A stretch of DNA of 64,000 nucleotides from Sulfopaludibacter sp035606355 (GCA_035606355.1 DATNFO010000066.1:1-64000); one strand, 5' to 3'; counted from the first letter of the stretch, positions 45,901-54,424 are shown. Program-made: numbers and translations. The notes: a model not told the origin generated them from the letters alone.

Positions 45901-46306
45901 CGCGCCGGCCGTGCCTGACCCGATCAAGAAGGCTGCCGACGATCTGCTCGCCAAGGCGAAGAAGGCATCGGCGAATTTCGAAGCTGCCGTGGGGCGCGGA
46001 GGACGCGGCGGCGGCGGTGGCGGAGCAGGCGCTCCCCCGCCCTACACGCCGCCTCCGGTCACGCAAAAGATTGCGCGCCTGATGAATACAATCGACAACT
46101 ATTCGGCGGCGCCGACGACACGGCAGATGGCCGACATCGAGGAATGCTCCGCTCAATTGCGGAAAGGTCTCGACGAGGTCAACGCGCTGTGGGACGACGT
46201 GCCGAAGTTCAACAAGGCGATGGCCGATGCCGGCGTGCAGTACTTCACGGTCAACCTGAACGCAGTGCCGGCCCCTCCCCCCGGCGGACGCGGCGGAGGC
46301 AACTAA
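42902..46306 (+). CDS. Large secreted VPS10/BNR-repeat propeller protein
   Basis: The ATG at 42902 has AGGAGG seven bases upstream and begins MPLLTQTRALGLALALTLSV, a signal peptide; total 1134 residues. Asp-box repeats of the BNR/sortilin type recur: SMDGGATFTHL, STDGGAHWTQV, STDGGTTWTKL, SEDKGVTWTRM, SRDGGKTWTNV. The start of the mature part (LKFRSIGPAVMGGRVDDFAV) is typical of acidobacterial members annotated as glycosyl hydrolase. The C-terminal third has three Gly/Arg-rich low-complexity stretches (about 840-870, 890-925, 1035-1050) around an Ig-like beta segment and a helical end. Enzyme activity is unproven. It closes the plus-strand array. Confidence 0.85.
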   Translation: MPLLTQTRALGLALALTLSVSAQSPYDSALKNLKFRSIGPAVMGGRVDDFAVVESDPRVIYVGAAAGGVFKTVNGGQSWQAIFENQSNPSIGDLALAPSNPSILYVGTGEPNNRQSSSWGNGVYKSMDGGATFTHLGLEQTHHIGRIVVHPTDPSTVYVAAQGDLWGPSKDRGVYRSTDGGAHWTQVLFVDENTGANDIAIDPQSPNILYATAYERRRTVFGFNGGGPHSGVYRSTDGGTTWTKLGGQTLGRGLPTNGDIGRCALDIYRKNPNIVYALIEHQTQGGVYRSEDKGVTWTRMGDTNPRPSYFSQIRVDPNNDQKLWLGGVNIYMSEDGGRTFVQTRFRGVHSDVHGIWIDPSDSDHLLSGNDGGVWVTWDAGRNWAHIDNIPLGQFYEVAFDYQKPYHVCGGLQDNYSWCGPSSSTQTTGIGNDNWMTVEGGDGFYNRIDPTDPNIIYAESQDGNLSRRDLRTSESKSIRPLEPNDNSPRYRFQWNSPLAISPHDAKTIYYGGNHLFKSTDRGDNWEVLGEDLTTGAKRDEQPILGKVPDATTLSRHDGVVAWPCITAIAESPVKAGVLWVGTDDGNVQMSRDGGKTWTNVVSHLLGAPKGGYVSRIEPSYKDAGTAYVTFDNHRSADYGIYIYRTTNYGDSFQRIVNGIPPDAGTVHVVREDPVNPNLLFAGTEFGLFVTFDKGSSWHRMKNGLPTVPVFDIQVHPREHDLILATHGRSIWIMDDISALEQLNEDVLKSDLRIFSGRPGVEWKMADYRGFPGTNQFFAQNAPAGVMVDYFAKSAGPVRVTVADASGKQIRQANTRAEAGAVNRYVWDMRMDSPVPPAGPNGAGAAGGGRGGRGAAGGGGRGGRGGGAGGAQAATAPQGGGAAQAAGELATEFGAEGAAGAQGGGGGGGGGGGGRFGGAGRGPIVDPGDYTVTLALAGKTESHVVKVEDDPRVDFSADDRAKRRKAVDTLISMTKESDAGRRKAVAMTTALTALTDSWKTPNAPAVPDPIKKAADDLLAKAKKASANFEAAVGRGGRGGGGGGAGAPPPYTPPPVTQKIARLMNTIDNYSAAPTTRQMADIEECSAQLRKGLDEVNALWDDVPKFNKAMADAGVQYFTVNLNAVPAPPPGGRGGGN

Positions 46307-46343
46307 AGCAAGTCACGCAAGGGCCGCCGTGGACCGCGAGGCG

Positions 46344-48623
46344 TTACAGGCGAACTTCCAGCGGGCTCCCGGTGAATGAAACGTCGCGCGTCGCGTTTTC
46401 GCCGGCGACGCGCACGACCACATCGCGTTTGCGCGGCTCCAGCATTTTCGATCCGTTCGCCAGGCGCATCGAAAGCCGGCGCCGGCTGTTATTCCACGTC
46501 ATATTGATGCGCATGAATTCCCCGTTGCGGAAATTGAAGGATACGCCGTCATCCTCATACCAGGAGAATGCGCCGTCCGCGCCGGGATGGACCCACACTG
46601 TCAGCGGACCATCGACCTTTTCAGCCGTGTACTGCTTTACCGGACCCATCGGCACGATGGCGCCTGCCCTAATATAAACCGGAATGGTTCCGAGGTCGAC
46701 CTTGCGCGAAAGCTCGCGGCCGCCTTCCACACGCTCGCGCGTCCACAAGTCGTACCAAGCGCCTTTCGGCAGATAGACGCTGCGTTCGGTGGCGGCTTTT
46801 TCGAACACCGGCGCGACAAGCATGTCCCGGCCGTAGAGATACTGATCTCCCATCGATGCCGCTTTCGCATCGTCGGGATAGTGCAGCCACATCGCGCGCA
46901 TGATGGGAATTCCCGTTTCGCACGTCTCGCGCACCGCCGAGTAGAGGTACGGCATCATTTGATAGCGTAGCTCGAGGTACTTTTTGCAGACAGGCTCGAT
47001 GGCTGCGTTGTGCAGTTCCTTCGGATCGGGATTGTACCGCGGCGTTTCGCGGAAGCCGCCGATCTCGCCACGATTCCAACCCCACGGCAGACGAAGCCGC
47101 CATTCGCGTCCGTGAGAGCGGAAGAGCGGATTGAAAGCGGCAAACTGGAACCACCGGGCGTAAAGTTCGCCGGTGAATTCCTGCGTGGGCACAAAGCCGC
47201 CGATGTCTGTTCCCCAAAAGGGAATTCCGCTTAACCCGGCGTTGATACCGACGGCAACATGCGTACGCAGCGTTTCCCACGTAGACTGTATGTCGCCCGA
47301 CCACAGGAACGCGGCATACCGCGCCATTCCAGCGTACGCATTGCGATGCAGCGCGTAAACCCGCTCATTTGGCCGGTACATCTGGTGGCCTTCGAAATAC
47401 ATGCGATTGCGGAGCAATCGCGAAGCAGCGTCGAAGCCGTCGCCCTGGTCAGGCCACCAACCATCGATACCCACGTCGAGCAACTGCTTGTGAACGGGCC
47501 AGTAGCACGAGACCTGGCGGTCCGGCGGCCAGCGTCCATCGGGGAACCGGCCGCTCGGCAGCGGATCGGCGGTGCACGGGTCTTTGACTGTGCCGTAGAA
47601 GTGGCGCCCTTCCACAACGGTGTGCAGCACAACCTTGAAGTTCAGGTCGTGAAGTTGCTGCACCATCTGCCTGGGATTCGGAAACGCCTTCTCATTCCAT
47701 GTGAACTCGCCGTTGTGCGTGTTCCAGCCGTTCGGGCAGAAGTCCGTGCCCAGGTAGATCATCATCTCGCACGGCAGTTGCTTTTCGCGGAAAGTCCTCG
47801 CTTCCTGAATGATCTGCTCGGGCGAATCGAGCGTGCGGTGCGACTGCTGATAGCCGAAGGCCCAGAGCGGCGGCATCTCCGGCAGTCCCGTAATCGCTGC
47901 GTACTCGCGCGTCGCAGAAGCCGGATCGGGCGCGCCAATCACGAACACATCCAGCGGCAGCGAGTTTTCGACGCTGCTCGGAATGAAGAGTCCTTCTTTG
48001 CCCGTGAGATCGAAAGAGCCGAGCGGCTGATGAACATACATAGACCATCCGGCAGCGCCGTGCAACACCTGCACCGGAACTTTTGCGCCGTTGGTCCCCA
48101 GCTTGTAGCCTCCCTGCCCGCTGCCCATGCGGTCCAGGTTGCCTCGCTTATCGAACTGCGGACCGCCCTGCCCCAGTCCGAGCACCGGTCCGTCGCCGAC
48201 GCGGAACGTGAGTTTGCCGCTTGTCGAATCGACACGCAGATCTTGAATGAGGCGCCCATCCTTGCCCTCGACGCGAATTGAGAAAGGCTCCGCCGTGACA
48301 TGCACACTGAGATCGCCGGATTTGACGGTGCGCGTGCCGGCCAGACTGCGAAGAGTGGCCGAGGCTTTTCCGAATTCCGCCTTCACCAGTGCGCCGTCGG
48401 CGGGAACGGGCTTCAGTTGGCCGTTGTCGATGGGCTGAATCGCAATCCTGACGGTGTGGGCGCTCACCGGCGTGACGGTAACCTCCACCGGCTTGCCGGT
48501 GAGTTCCAGCGCCTTCTCCTGCCCGACGGCGGCCGCCGGAGCGAGGAGAATTCCAGCGGATGCGGCGAGCGCGCTTCTGCGAGTGATCGGCCTGTCGAAT
48601 GAGTCGTTACGTTTCCGGTCCAC
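46344..48623 (-). CDS. GH31 alpha-glycosidase, TAT-like signal
   Basis: The chosen start is GTG 48623 (VDRKRNDSFDRPITRRSALA), preceded by GGGGGAC; the frame is open to 48851 but earlier codons are not protein-like. The Arg-Arg signal (RRSALAASAGILL) suggests export, perhaps by the Tat route. GH31 features follow over 759 residues: an N-terminal beta domain, WAFGYQQSHRTL, DGWWPDQGDGFD with the nucleophile Asp near residue 390, FLWSGDIQSTWETLR, GIPFWGTDIGGF, and FRSHGREWRLRLPW. The nucleophile motif WPDQGD differs from the common WxDMNE. Alpha-xylosidase or alpha-glucosidase are likely candidates. It is convergent with the VPS10 gene. Confidence 0.9.
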   Translation of the reverse strand: MDRKRNDSFDRPITRRSALAASAGILLAPAAAVGQEKALELTGKPVEVTVTPVSAHTVRIAIQPIDNGQLKPVPADGALVKAEFGKASATLRSLAGTRTVKSGDLSVHVTAEPFSIRVEGKDGRLIQDLRVDSTSGKLTFRVGDGPVLGLGQGGPQFDKRGNLDRMGSGQGGYKLGTNGAKVPVQVLHGAAGWSMYVHQPLGSFDLTGKEGLFIPSSVENSLPLDVFVIGAPDPASATREYAAITGLPEMPPLWAFGYQQSHRTLDSPEQIIQEARTFREKQLPCEMMIYLGTDFCPNGWNTHNGEFTWNEKAFPNPRQMVQQLHDLNFKVVLHTVVEGRHFYGTVKDPCTADPLPSGRFPDGRWPPDRQVSCYWPVHKQLLDVGIDGWWPDQGDGFDAASRLLRNRMYFEGHQMYRPNERVYALHRNAYAGMARYAAFLWSGDIQSTWETLRTHVAVGINAGLSGIPFWGTDIGGFVPTQEFTGELYARWFQFAAFNPLFRSHGREWRLRLPWGWNRGEIGGFRETPRYNPDPKELHNAAIEPVCKKYLELRYQMMPYLYSAVRETCETGIPIMRAMWLHYPDDAKAASMGDQYLYGRDMLVAPVFEKAATERSVYLPKGAWYDLWTRERVEGGRELSRKVDLGTIPVYIRAGAIVPMGPVKQYTAEKVDGPLTVWVHPGADGAFSWYEDDGVSFNFRNGEFMRINMTWNNSRRRLSMRLANGSKMLEPRKRDVVVRVAGENATRDVSFTGSPLEVRL

Positions 48624-48712
48624 GAGTCCCCCGAGGGAATGAATTCGAATTCGCACCCTCCACGTTAATGGTACTCGCTCGGGTGGCGGCCGGTCTAAAC
48701 TGAGGAGGAATA

Positions 48713-49765
48713 TTACTGGACCGCGCGATGCCAGTGCACCATCGGCAGTCCGGGAATCGGGGAACGAAAATAGGGAATTCGCGATCCTTTGAGCGAACCG
48801 ATGTACACGGTGCGCAAGTCCGGACCGCCGAACGTCACACTCGCCATCCACGGCGCGATGCCGCGTCCCGTGGCGAACAAAACATCTTCCGTCACTCTGT
48901 TGGCGAGAAAGGCGGCTTCGAGCGCATCCACGCGAGCGGGCTCGCCTTCATCCAGAAGAATGCGCAGGTCGCCGGAAGGGGTGATGACGAAAAGCTTGTC
49001 CGAATACACCATCGTGCCCCATAGGTTGCCCGCGACATCGAAGGCGATTCCGTCCGGCCACGCGCCTTTGCCGAGGCGCGGCGGGCCGAAAACCTCGCGA
49101 TCGGTGAGATTTCCGCGCTCGTCGATGCGCAGGCGCGAGATGCAGCCGCCTGCCGTCTCCACGACGTACAGGAACTCCTCGCGCGCATCGAAACGAATCT
49201 CGTTGGTGAAGCGGAAGCCGTCGGCAACAATATGGAATGCGCCGCCGTCATACCGGGCGATGTAGCCGTCGTAGAGATCTGTGCGCAGAGCGTGCATCCA
49301 GTTGGTCACGCGTGTCGAAACCGTTACCCAGATGCGATCGCGGGAGTCGCGCAGCACGAAGTTGACTTTGCCGATCGGGCGCCCGTCGATGGTGTCGGCC
49401 AGAACACGCGATTCCCCGTCGCGCGACATGATCTCCAGGCAGTCCGAGCCGAAGTTCGCGATCAGAATTTCGCCGTCCGAGGCGAAGGCCAGACCGTTGG
49501 GAAGAGTGCCTTCGAGATAGCGGACGGCTTCGGATGTGCTGCCCGCGAAGTGCTCGCTGCGGCGCTGTGCGATGAGGTGCTGTGTGCCGTCAGGCGAAAT
49601 CTTCACTACTCCGCCGCGAGCGTCGGCCACCCAAAGATTGCCATCGGGTTCGGCAAGAATGCACTCCGGACGTTGAAGGCCGGAGCCGGTGTATTGAATG
49701 GTGGAGGTGTCCACACCAAAATCGAGAATGGCGCTTTGTGGCGGCGGCGTAGCCTGCGAGTGCAT
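48713..49765 (-). CDS. SMP-30/gluconolactonase-like sugar lactonase
   Basis: The 350-residue protein shows six-bladed SMP-30 motifs: LQRPECILAEPDGNLWVADA, LPNGLAFASDGEILIANFGS, GKVNFVLRDSRDRIWVTVST, FTNEIRFDAREEFLYVVETA and GAWPDGIAFDVAGNLWGTMV. The Glu, Asn and Asp metal ligands expected for a lactonase appear in these strings. There is no signal peptide. It lies last in the IclR - transketolase - cupin - lactonase group, 25 bases after the cupin gene, and probably hydrolyses a sugar lactone in the cytosol. Gluconate, xylonate or arabinonate are possible. Confidence 0.88.
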   Translation of the reverse strand: MHSQATPPPQSAILDFGVDTSTIQYTGSGLQRPECILAEPDGNLWVADARGGVVKISPDGTQHLIAQRRSEHFAGSTSEAVRYLEGTLPNGLAFASDGEILIANFGSDCLEIMSRDGESRVLADTIDGRPIGKVNFVLRDSRDRIWVTVSTRVTNWMHALRTDLYDGYIARYDGGAFHIVADGFRFTNEIRFDAREEFLYVVETAGGCISRLRIDERGNLTDREVFGPPRLGKGAWPDGIAFDVAGNLWGTMVYSDKLFVITPSGDLRILLDEGEPARVDALEAAFLANRVTEDVLFATGRGIAPWMASVTFGGPDLRTVYIGSLKGSRIPYFRSPIPGLPMVHWHRAVQ

Positions 49766-49789
49766 CGGTCTTCCCTTTCCGCGAATAAC

Positions 49790-50191
49790 TTACGCTTGGC
49801 CGGAGTCGCCGGGAAAATCCACGTCGTCGAAGAAGACGTAATTCTCCAGGTTCGTCGCCGGGGCAAAGAAGCACGCGACCTTCATCTCTTCGGGCCCGGT
49901 GTTGTGCAGCATGTGAATCTTGCCCTGCGGAAATAGAACGGCCGTCCCGGCCTCCACGTTGTCCACTTCGCCATCCACCAAAACGCGGCCGCTGCCCTGA
50001 ATGATGTAGATGATCTCTTCTCCGTGTGGATGCGAATGCGCGGGGCGCACCTTCTCGCCGGGGGCGACGCGGATTACGCACATGGAGAGATGCCGCGCTC
50101 CCAGCGTTTCGGCATTGGCGAGCCAGCGTAAATGCCGGCCGGGCAGATCGAGTTCTTCGATGTCGCTTTCGCGTATCAGCGGAACGGCCAT
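49790..50191 (-). CDS. Small cupin protein
   Basis: The start is ATG 50191, one base beyond the transketolase stop. The 133-residue protein is a single cupin barrel: LSMCVIRVAPGEKVRPAHSH, PHGEEIIYIIQGSGRVLVDG, GTAVLFPQGKIHMLHNTGPE. The His-x-His/Glu/His set expected to bind a metal is present. Such small cupins may be sugar isomerases, dioxygenase-like enzymes or sugar binders; the context with transketolase and lactonase suggests sugar-acid metabolism. Exact reaction unknown. Confidence 0.85.
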   Translation of the reverse strand: MAVPLIRESDIEELDLPGRHLRWLANAETLGARHLSMCVIRVAPGEKVRPAHSHPHGEEIIYIIQGSGRVLVDGEVDNVEAGTAVLFPQGKIHMLHNTGPEEMKVACFFAPATNLENYVFFDDVDFPGDSGQA

Positions 50192-50192
50192 G

Positions 50193-52316
50193 TCACTCTC
50201 CCTTGAGTGCGCGCGCAAGCGCGGCAGCAACCTGCGGCGGCGCTAAACCGAACGCCGGAACGAGTTCTTCATACGTTCCGGAGTGGATGAATCGCGGTTT
50301 TCTTTCGGCGTCCAGGGCGTTGATCGCGATGATGCGGCCCGGCGCACGACCGGCGCGGTAGAGGACCTTCAACAGGTTCTGCCAGATGTACCCGTTGTTC
50401 TGCTCGGCGATGCAAAGCAATTTGCCCGATGCGTGCAGCCGCAGCAACAGTTCGGCATCGATCGACGGCATGTCCACCACACTTACCGCGATGCCGAGGC
50501 GCGCGCATTCTTCCACCGCCGCGATCGCTTCGTGCACCTGACGCCCGCTGCTGATGATCACCGCGCGATCCGCCGGACCCTCTCGCAAGACTTGCGCCTT
50601 GCCGAATTCGAAGCGGTAATCGGACCCGTACAGCACAGCGGAAGGCGTGCGCATCACGCGCAGGTACACCAGGCCGCGATTGCCTTCCATGATCCACCGC
50701 ATGATGGCGAGAAGCTGCTGCGGGCACGAAACGTCGATGATCTTCAAATGCGCCATGCCGTCGAAGATGGTCACATCGTCGTTGGCCATGTGAGTGGCGC
50801 CGTTCGTTCTCGTCTCAAAGTTCGCGGCAGTCGCAAGAAAGGTCAGATCGAGCCCGTGGCCTTCGCTCAACCAGCCGTCACGCGCTTCCATGGATTCCAG
50901 GCGCTCCTGCTGGCCCACCGCGATGCGGCGCAGCACTTTCCAATCGAAGAACGGGCAAAACGTGCTCACCCAGGCGTTGTAGCCGAGCGCGGCAAAAGCT
51001 TCGCCGATGCCCATCATGTTCGCCTCGGCCACTCCCACGTTGAGCGCGCGCCGCTGGTCGACCGCCGCGATGCCGGCTTCCAGCCCGCTGGTCGATGCAA
51101 GATCGGAATCGACCGATAGGACGTATGGGTGTCTCGCGAACACTTTCATCGCGCCCGTTACGACTTCGGCGGCGCTGTACTGCTTTGCCGGGTCGAGCCG
51201 CGGCAGCATTTCGGCTGCGTACGGCACGCTCTTCTCCCGCCGAGGCACGCGCCTGGTCACCACCGGCCCGATTACGGCGGGCAGCGAGCCTCGCGTCAGA
51301 GACACCGTGTCGAGGTGCATTTCCTGAGCGAGCGCCAGCAATTGCTCGCGGATCTGGTTGGCTTCCGCGTTGTCCGGCAGCGACTCCAGCAAAGCCGCGA
51401 ATTCCTCCACGCGGCTGCCGCGCTCGCGTTCGTGCTGCTCCACCTCGCGCAGCAGCACGTCATCGCTCGCGGCCACCTTATGGCGATTGAAGAACTCGGA
51501 AAATCCGCCGTGTCCTTTACTGGTCTGGCAGATGATGGCGGTAGGCTTGCCGTTTCGCGGTCCGTACTTGAAGCGGTCCAGCGCGTCGCACACCGGGGCG
51601 TATTGCGTCGCATCCACCGTGCACGCTTCCCAGCCGAACGCGCGGAAGACGCTTTCGACATCCGGCATAGGAAACACCATGCGGTCGGAGATATCGAGCT
51701 GGCCGTTGTTGCGGTCCACCAGCACGCAAAGATTATCCAGGCGCTTTTGCCCGGCGTACATGACTGCTTCCCAGATGGGACCTTCCTGCAATTCGCCGTC
51801 GCCGGTGACGCTGTAGCAATCGAACTGCGGACTGCGCTTACCCGCGAGTGCAAAGCCCTGCGCAACCGCGAGTCCCTGCCCCATGGGTCCGGTGGCGAGG
51901 TGTATGCCCGGCAGCAGCGGGCCCGGATGACCATTCAGAATGCTCTCGTACGAGCGGGAATTCCGCAGCACCGATCGTTCAAAATAGCCGAGTTCCGCAT
52001 AAATGGACGCCAATGCGGCGACCGCGTGGCCTTTGCTGAGAACGAACAGATCCTGGCCACGCCGCGTCGGATCCTCGACATCGGCGTTGATGTACCCGCC
52101 ATAATAGAGCGCGACGAGCGGGATGGTCGCCGAAAACGCGCCGCCCGCGTGCAGGCCTTTGTCGATGGCGTACCGGCACTGCTCCAGCGTGAGCAAGCGG
52201 ACATCGGAGTCTTTGATCGCGAGCAGAAGCAGGCGCCCGCGACGAAGCGCCGCCGCCGGGTTTGAGGAAGCACCGCTTTCACGGGCTTTATGGGTGTGCA
52301 CCGGTTCGGGAGTCAT
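50193..52316 (-). CDS. tkt: Transketolase
   Basis: The 707-residue protein carries both transketolase halves. The N-terminal thiamine-diphosphate domain has VLSKGHAVAALASIYAELGY, HLATGPMGQGLAVAQGFALA, and the GDGELQEGPIWEA to LVDRNN motif (about 168-200). The pyrimidine-binding domain starts near residue 380 (YSAAEVVTGAMKVFARHPYV), and a C-terminal domain follows (AVIISSGRQVHEAIAAVEEC). It moves two-carbon units among pentose and hexose phosphates, or between related sugars. Sequence details such as SKGHAVAAL resemble the group that is often split into two subunits, here as one chain. It lies 164 bases after the IclR gene, on the same strand, and is coupled to the cupin gene. Confidence 0.92.
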   Translation of the reverse strand: MTPEPVHTHKARESGASSNPAAALRRGRLLLLAIKDSDVRLLTLEQCRYAIDKGLHAGGAFSATIPLVALYYGGYINADVEDPTRRGQDLFVLSKGHAVAALASIYAELGYFERSVLRNSRSYESILNGHPGPLLPGIHLATGPMGQGLAVAQGFALAGKRSPQFDCYSVTGDGELQEGPIWEAVMYAGQKRLDNLCVLVDRNNGQLDISDRMVFPMPDVESVFRAFGWEACTVDATQYAPVCDALDRFKYGPRNGKPTAIICQTSKGHGGFSEFFNRHKVAASDDVLLREVEQHERERGSRVEEFAALLESLPDNAEANQIREQLLALAQEMHLDTVSLTRGSLPAVIGPVVTRRVPRREKSVPYAAEMLPRLDPAKQYSAAEVVTGAMKVFARHPYVLSVDSDLASTSGLEAGIAAVDQRRALNVGVAEANMMGIGEAFAALGYNAWVSTFCPFFDWKVLRRIAVGQQERLESMEARDGWLSEGHGLDLTFLATAANFETRTNGATHMANDDVTIFDGMAHLKIIDVSCPQQLLAIMRWIMEGNRGLVYLRVMRTPSAVLYGSDYRFEFGKAQVLREGPADRAVIISSGRQVHEAIAAVEECARLGIAVSVVDMPSIDAELLLRLHASGKLLCIAEQNNGYIWQNLLKVLYRAGRAPGRIIAINALDAERKPRFIHSGTYEELVPAFGLAPPQVAAALARALKGE

Positions 52317-52480
52317 TTAGCGGCGGCTCCTGCTTGTTTGTCGCCGGGCTTGACGATATTCTGACATGATCGCTCCCCAGGTACGGTGCGCATTACGAAA
52401 CTTCTATTGCGTTATGAACCGCCCCATGCTACCAAGGCCTGGGACGGCACGTCAAGAAAACTGCGAACCACGCGCGGCGG

Positions 52481-53287
52481 TCAGGCGCCGGCGCCGTCGC
52501 TCTTGTTCGCGATTGCCTGGTTGATCGACAGCGCAACTTCCACCACCTGGCGCGACGCTACGGCGAAGCGTTCGCGGGGGAAGCGGCTCATCGGCGCGGA
52601 AATGCCGATGGACGCAAGCACCGCGCCATCCTTATCGCGAATCGGCGCCGCGACGCAGCGGAGTCCTTCCTGATACTCCGCTTCGTCGGTAGCGTAGCCC
52701 TGCTTTTTGATTTCCGCGCAGATGCGGGCAAGTTCGTCGATCGAAGTCACAGTCTGTGGGGTGAAAGCCTGCAGCGGGCGCTTCCCGAAAATGTTTCGTA
52801 TGTCCTCGGGACCCAGGTCCGCCAGAAGCGCCTTGCCATGCGCGGTGCAGTACAGCGGAACCGATTCCCCCGTCTGCCCCGCCACTGAAATCATCTGCGT
52901 GACGGTCGCATGGTCGATGAACATCGCTTGCTTGCCCTCCCGTACGGCTAAGTGGGCCGTCTCGGTGGTAGTCGCAGCGAGTTTCTTGAGGAATTCATGG
53001 CTGATGGTGATCAGCATGTTACTCCAGTCATACTGCCGCGAGAGCCGCCAGATGGAAGGTCCGAGTATGTAGTCTCTGCCGCGGCTCGAGACACTCAGAA
53101 ATCCGCGCCGCTTGAGTGTGTTGGCCAGGCGAAAGACACTGCTCCGATCGATGTGCAGTAACTCGGTCAACTCGCTGAGCGAGATTGGCTCAGTGGACTT
53201 AGCCACTGCCTCAAGGATCACAAGACCGCGATCCAGACTTTGGATCGACGGCGTTTCTTGCGAGGTCCTCTTGTTTCCGTTTGCCAT
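52481..53287 (-). CDS. IclR-family transcription regulator
   Basis: The 268-residue protein has an N-terminal winged helix (SIQSLDRGLVILEAVAKSTE, ISLSELTELLHIDRSSVFRL, NTLKRRGFLSV) and a C-terminal effector domain (MISVAGQTGESVPLYCTAHG, KALLADLGPEDI, GYATDEAEYQEGLRCVAAPI, SIGISAPMSRF). IclR proteins bind small carboxylates or sugar acids and control catabolic operons. The transketolase - cupin - lactonase genes start 164 bases downstream in the same direction, so they are the likely target. I could not identify an operator with confidence. Confidence 0.92.
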   Translation of the reverse strand: MANGNKRTSQETPSIQSLDRGLVILEAVAKSTEPISLSELTELLHIDRSSVFRLANTLKRRGFLSVSSRGRDYILGPSIWRLSRQYDWSNMLITISHEFLKKLAATTTETAHLAVREGKQAMFIDHATVTQMISVAGQTGESVPLYCTAHGKALLADLGPEDIRNIFGKRPLQAFTPQTVTSIDELARICAEIKKQGYATDEAEYQEGLRCVAAPIRDKDGAVLASIGISAPMSRFPRERFAVASRQVVEVALSINQAIANKSDGAGA

Positions 53288-53333
53288 TTAGTAAGTTTCG
53301 TTCCGCTTCTCACCAGTTTAGCGGAGTCGAGTT

Positions 53334-53364
53334 GCGACCGGTCTCTCCAGACCGGTTGCAGGCG
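53334..53364. repeat. Dispersed palindromic repeat, copy 2
   Basis: The unit gcgaccggtctctccagacc plus ggttgcaggcgg is present, with two extra bases in the loop compared with the copies at 26015 and 62560. It lies between the epimerase stop and the IclR start, both on the minus strand. Confidence 0.7.
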
Positions 53365-53376
53365 GCCCAGTGCATT

Positions 53377-54330
53377 TCAGTGCGTCGCGATTGTACCGTT
53401 CGCGATCAGTGAGTCGACCGCCTCGCGAACGGCATCCAGAGACCGGTAGCGTGGCTCGTAACCGATCATCCGCCGCGCCTTTTCAATGCTGCAGTTCGGC
53501 GACCGGGCAATGTGGTCCCAGGTGATCTGGGCATCGCGTTCCGGCCAGTTGCCGCGCCATTCTTCCCACGGCAGAAACCGGAGTTTCGCCTCTCGCCCGA
53601 ACCAGCCTGCGACCGTCTCAGCATAGCCGCGCAACGTCACCGCGGCCGGAGAAACAACGTGAAAGCTCTGGCCCACCGCGCGATCCCACCGCTCCAGGGC
53701 GCACACAAACGCCTGGGCAACGTCGTCGGAGTGCACGTGGTGCACGGTTTCATTGCCGATGTTCGGAATCGCGAGTTCCTCGCCGCGCATCAACAGACCA
53801 AACACGCGCGGATCGAAATTCGCCACCGGATTAATGATCTTCCAGCCGCGGCCGACCAGATGTCCGGGGTGCAGGATCGCAACTGGAAATCCGTTGAGAG
53901 CCTCCTCCAGGAGAAACCTTTCGATCTCCGCCTTGCGGCAGCCATATTCGCCGAAGGGGCGGCGTGGTTCCTCCTCGGTAGTAGGCCGCTCGACCGCCGG
54001 ACCGTGGACCCAAATCGTGCCGCAATGAAGCAGCCGCGTTCCGGTCCCTCGCAACGCCTCGACCAGATGGCGCGCGCTCGCGGGTGTAAAGCACGTCAGA
54101 TCGATAATGGCTTCGGCACCCAGCGCGCGCATGCGCGGCCCAAACTCGCCCGAAGCCTCTTCGGCTTCGCGATCGGCGACCACGCCGCGCACGGAGTTCC
54201 ACGCCGGGTCGGGCTCATACGGCTGCCTGATGCCGCGACTCACCAGGATCGCTTCGTGCCCTGCCCTCACCAGCCTCGGCATCAAATACGTGCCGATATG
54301 TCCCGAGCCGCCGATTACTGCTATCCGCAT
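53377..54330 (-). CDS. NAD-dependent epimerase/dehydratase, extended SDR
   Basis: From ATG 54330 the 317-residue protein begins MRIAVIGGSGHIGTYLMPRL, the GxxGxxG NAD(P)-binding motif. Further motifs are EAIIDLTCFTPASARHLVEA, LLHCGTIWVHGP, and the YGCRK catalytic pair (Tyr and Lys), then VAILHPGHLVGRGW and HHVHSDDVAQAFVCALERW. These mark the extended short-chain dehydrogenase/reductase family acting on nucleotide sugars or related compounds. The substrate is not evident. The adjacent gene group suggests sugar metabolism. It is divergent from the TIGR03435 gene. Confidence 0.88.
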   Translation of the reverse strand: MRIAVIGGSGHIGTYLMPRLVRAGHEAILVSRGIRQPYEPDPAWNSVRGVVADREAEEASGEFGPRMRALGAEAIIDLTCFTPASARHLVEALRGTGTRLLHCGTIWVHGPAVERPTTEEEPRRPFGEYGCRKAEIERFLLEEALNGFPVAILHPGHLVGRGWKIINPVANFDPRVFGLLMRGEELAIPNIGNETVHHVHSDDVAQAFVCALERWDRAVGQSFHVVSPAAVTLRGYAETVAGWFGREAKLRFLPWEEWRGNWPERDAQITWDHIARSPNCSIEKARRMIGYEPRYRSLDAVREAVDSLIANGTIATH

Positions 54331-54412
54331 TCTCGCCTCCACTTACTCGTATCGCTTTACTCGCATCATCGTGATGGGCATGATAACATCGATCGACTCG
54401 GATCGCGCGCCA

Positions 54413-54418
54413 AAGGAG
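54413..54418 (+). promoter_or_regulatory. Ribosome-binding site deciding the TIGR03435 start
   Basis: AAGGAG precedes TTG codons at 54425 and 54428. These give LLRILRYLLLALAPLLAQS, a good signal peptide, whereas the upstream ATG codons at 54374 and 54380 lack a ribosome-binding site and add polar residues in front of the signal. Confidence 0.6.
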
Positions 54419-54424
54419 ATCGGG

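Noticed and set aside
44708..46156. A 482-codon minus-strand frame opposite the VPS10/BNR gene.
   Set aside because: It mirrors Gly/Arg-rich coding repeats and has no motif or start signal of its own.
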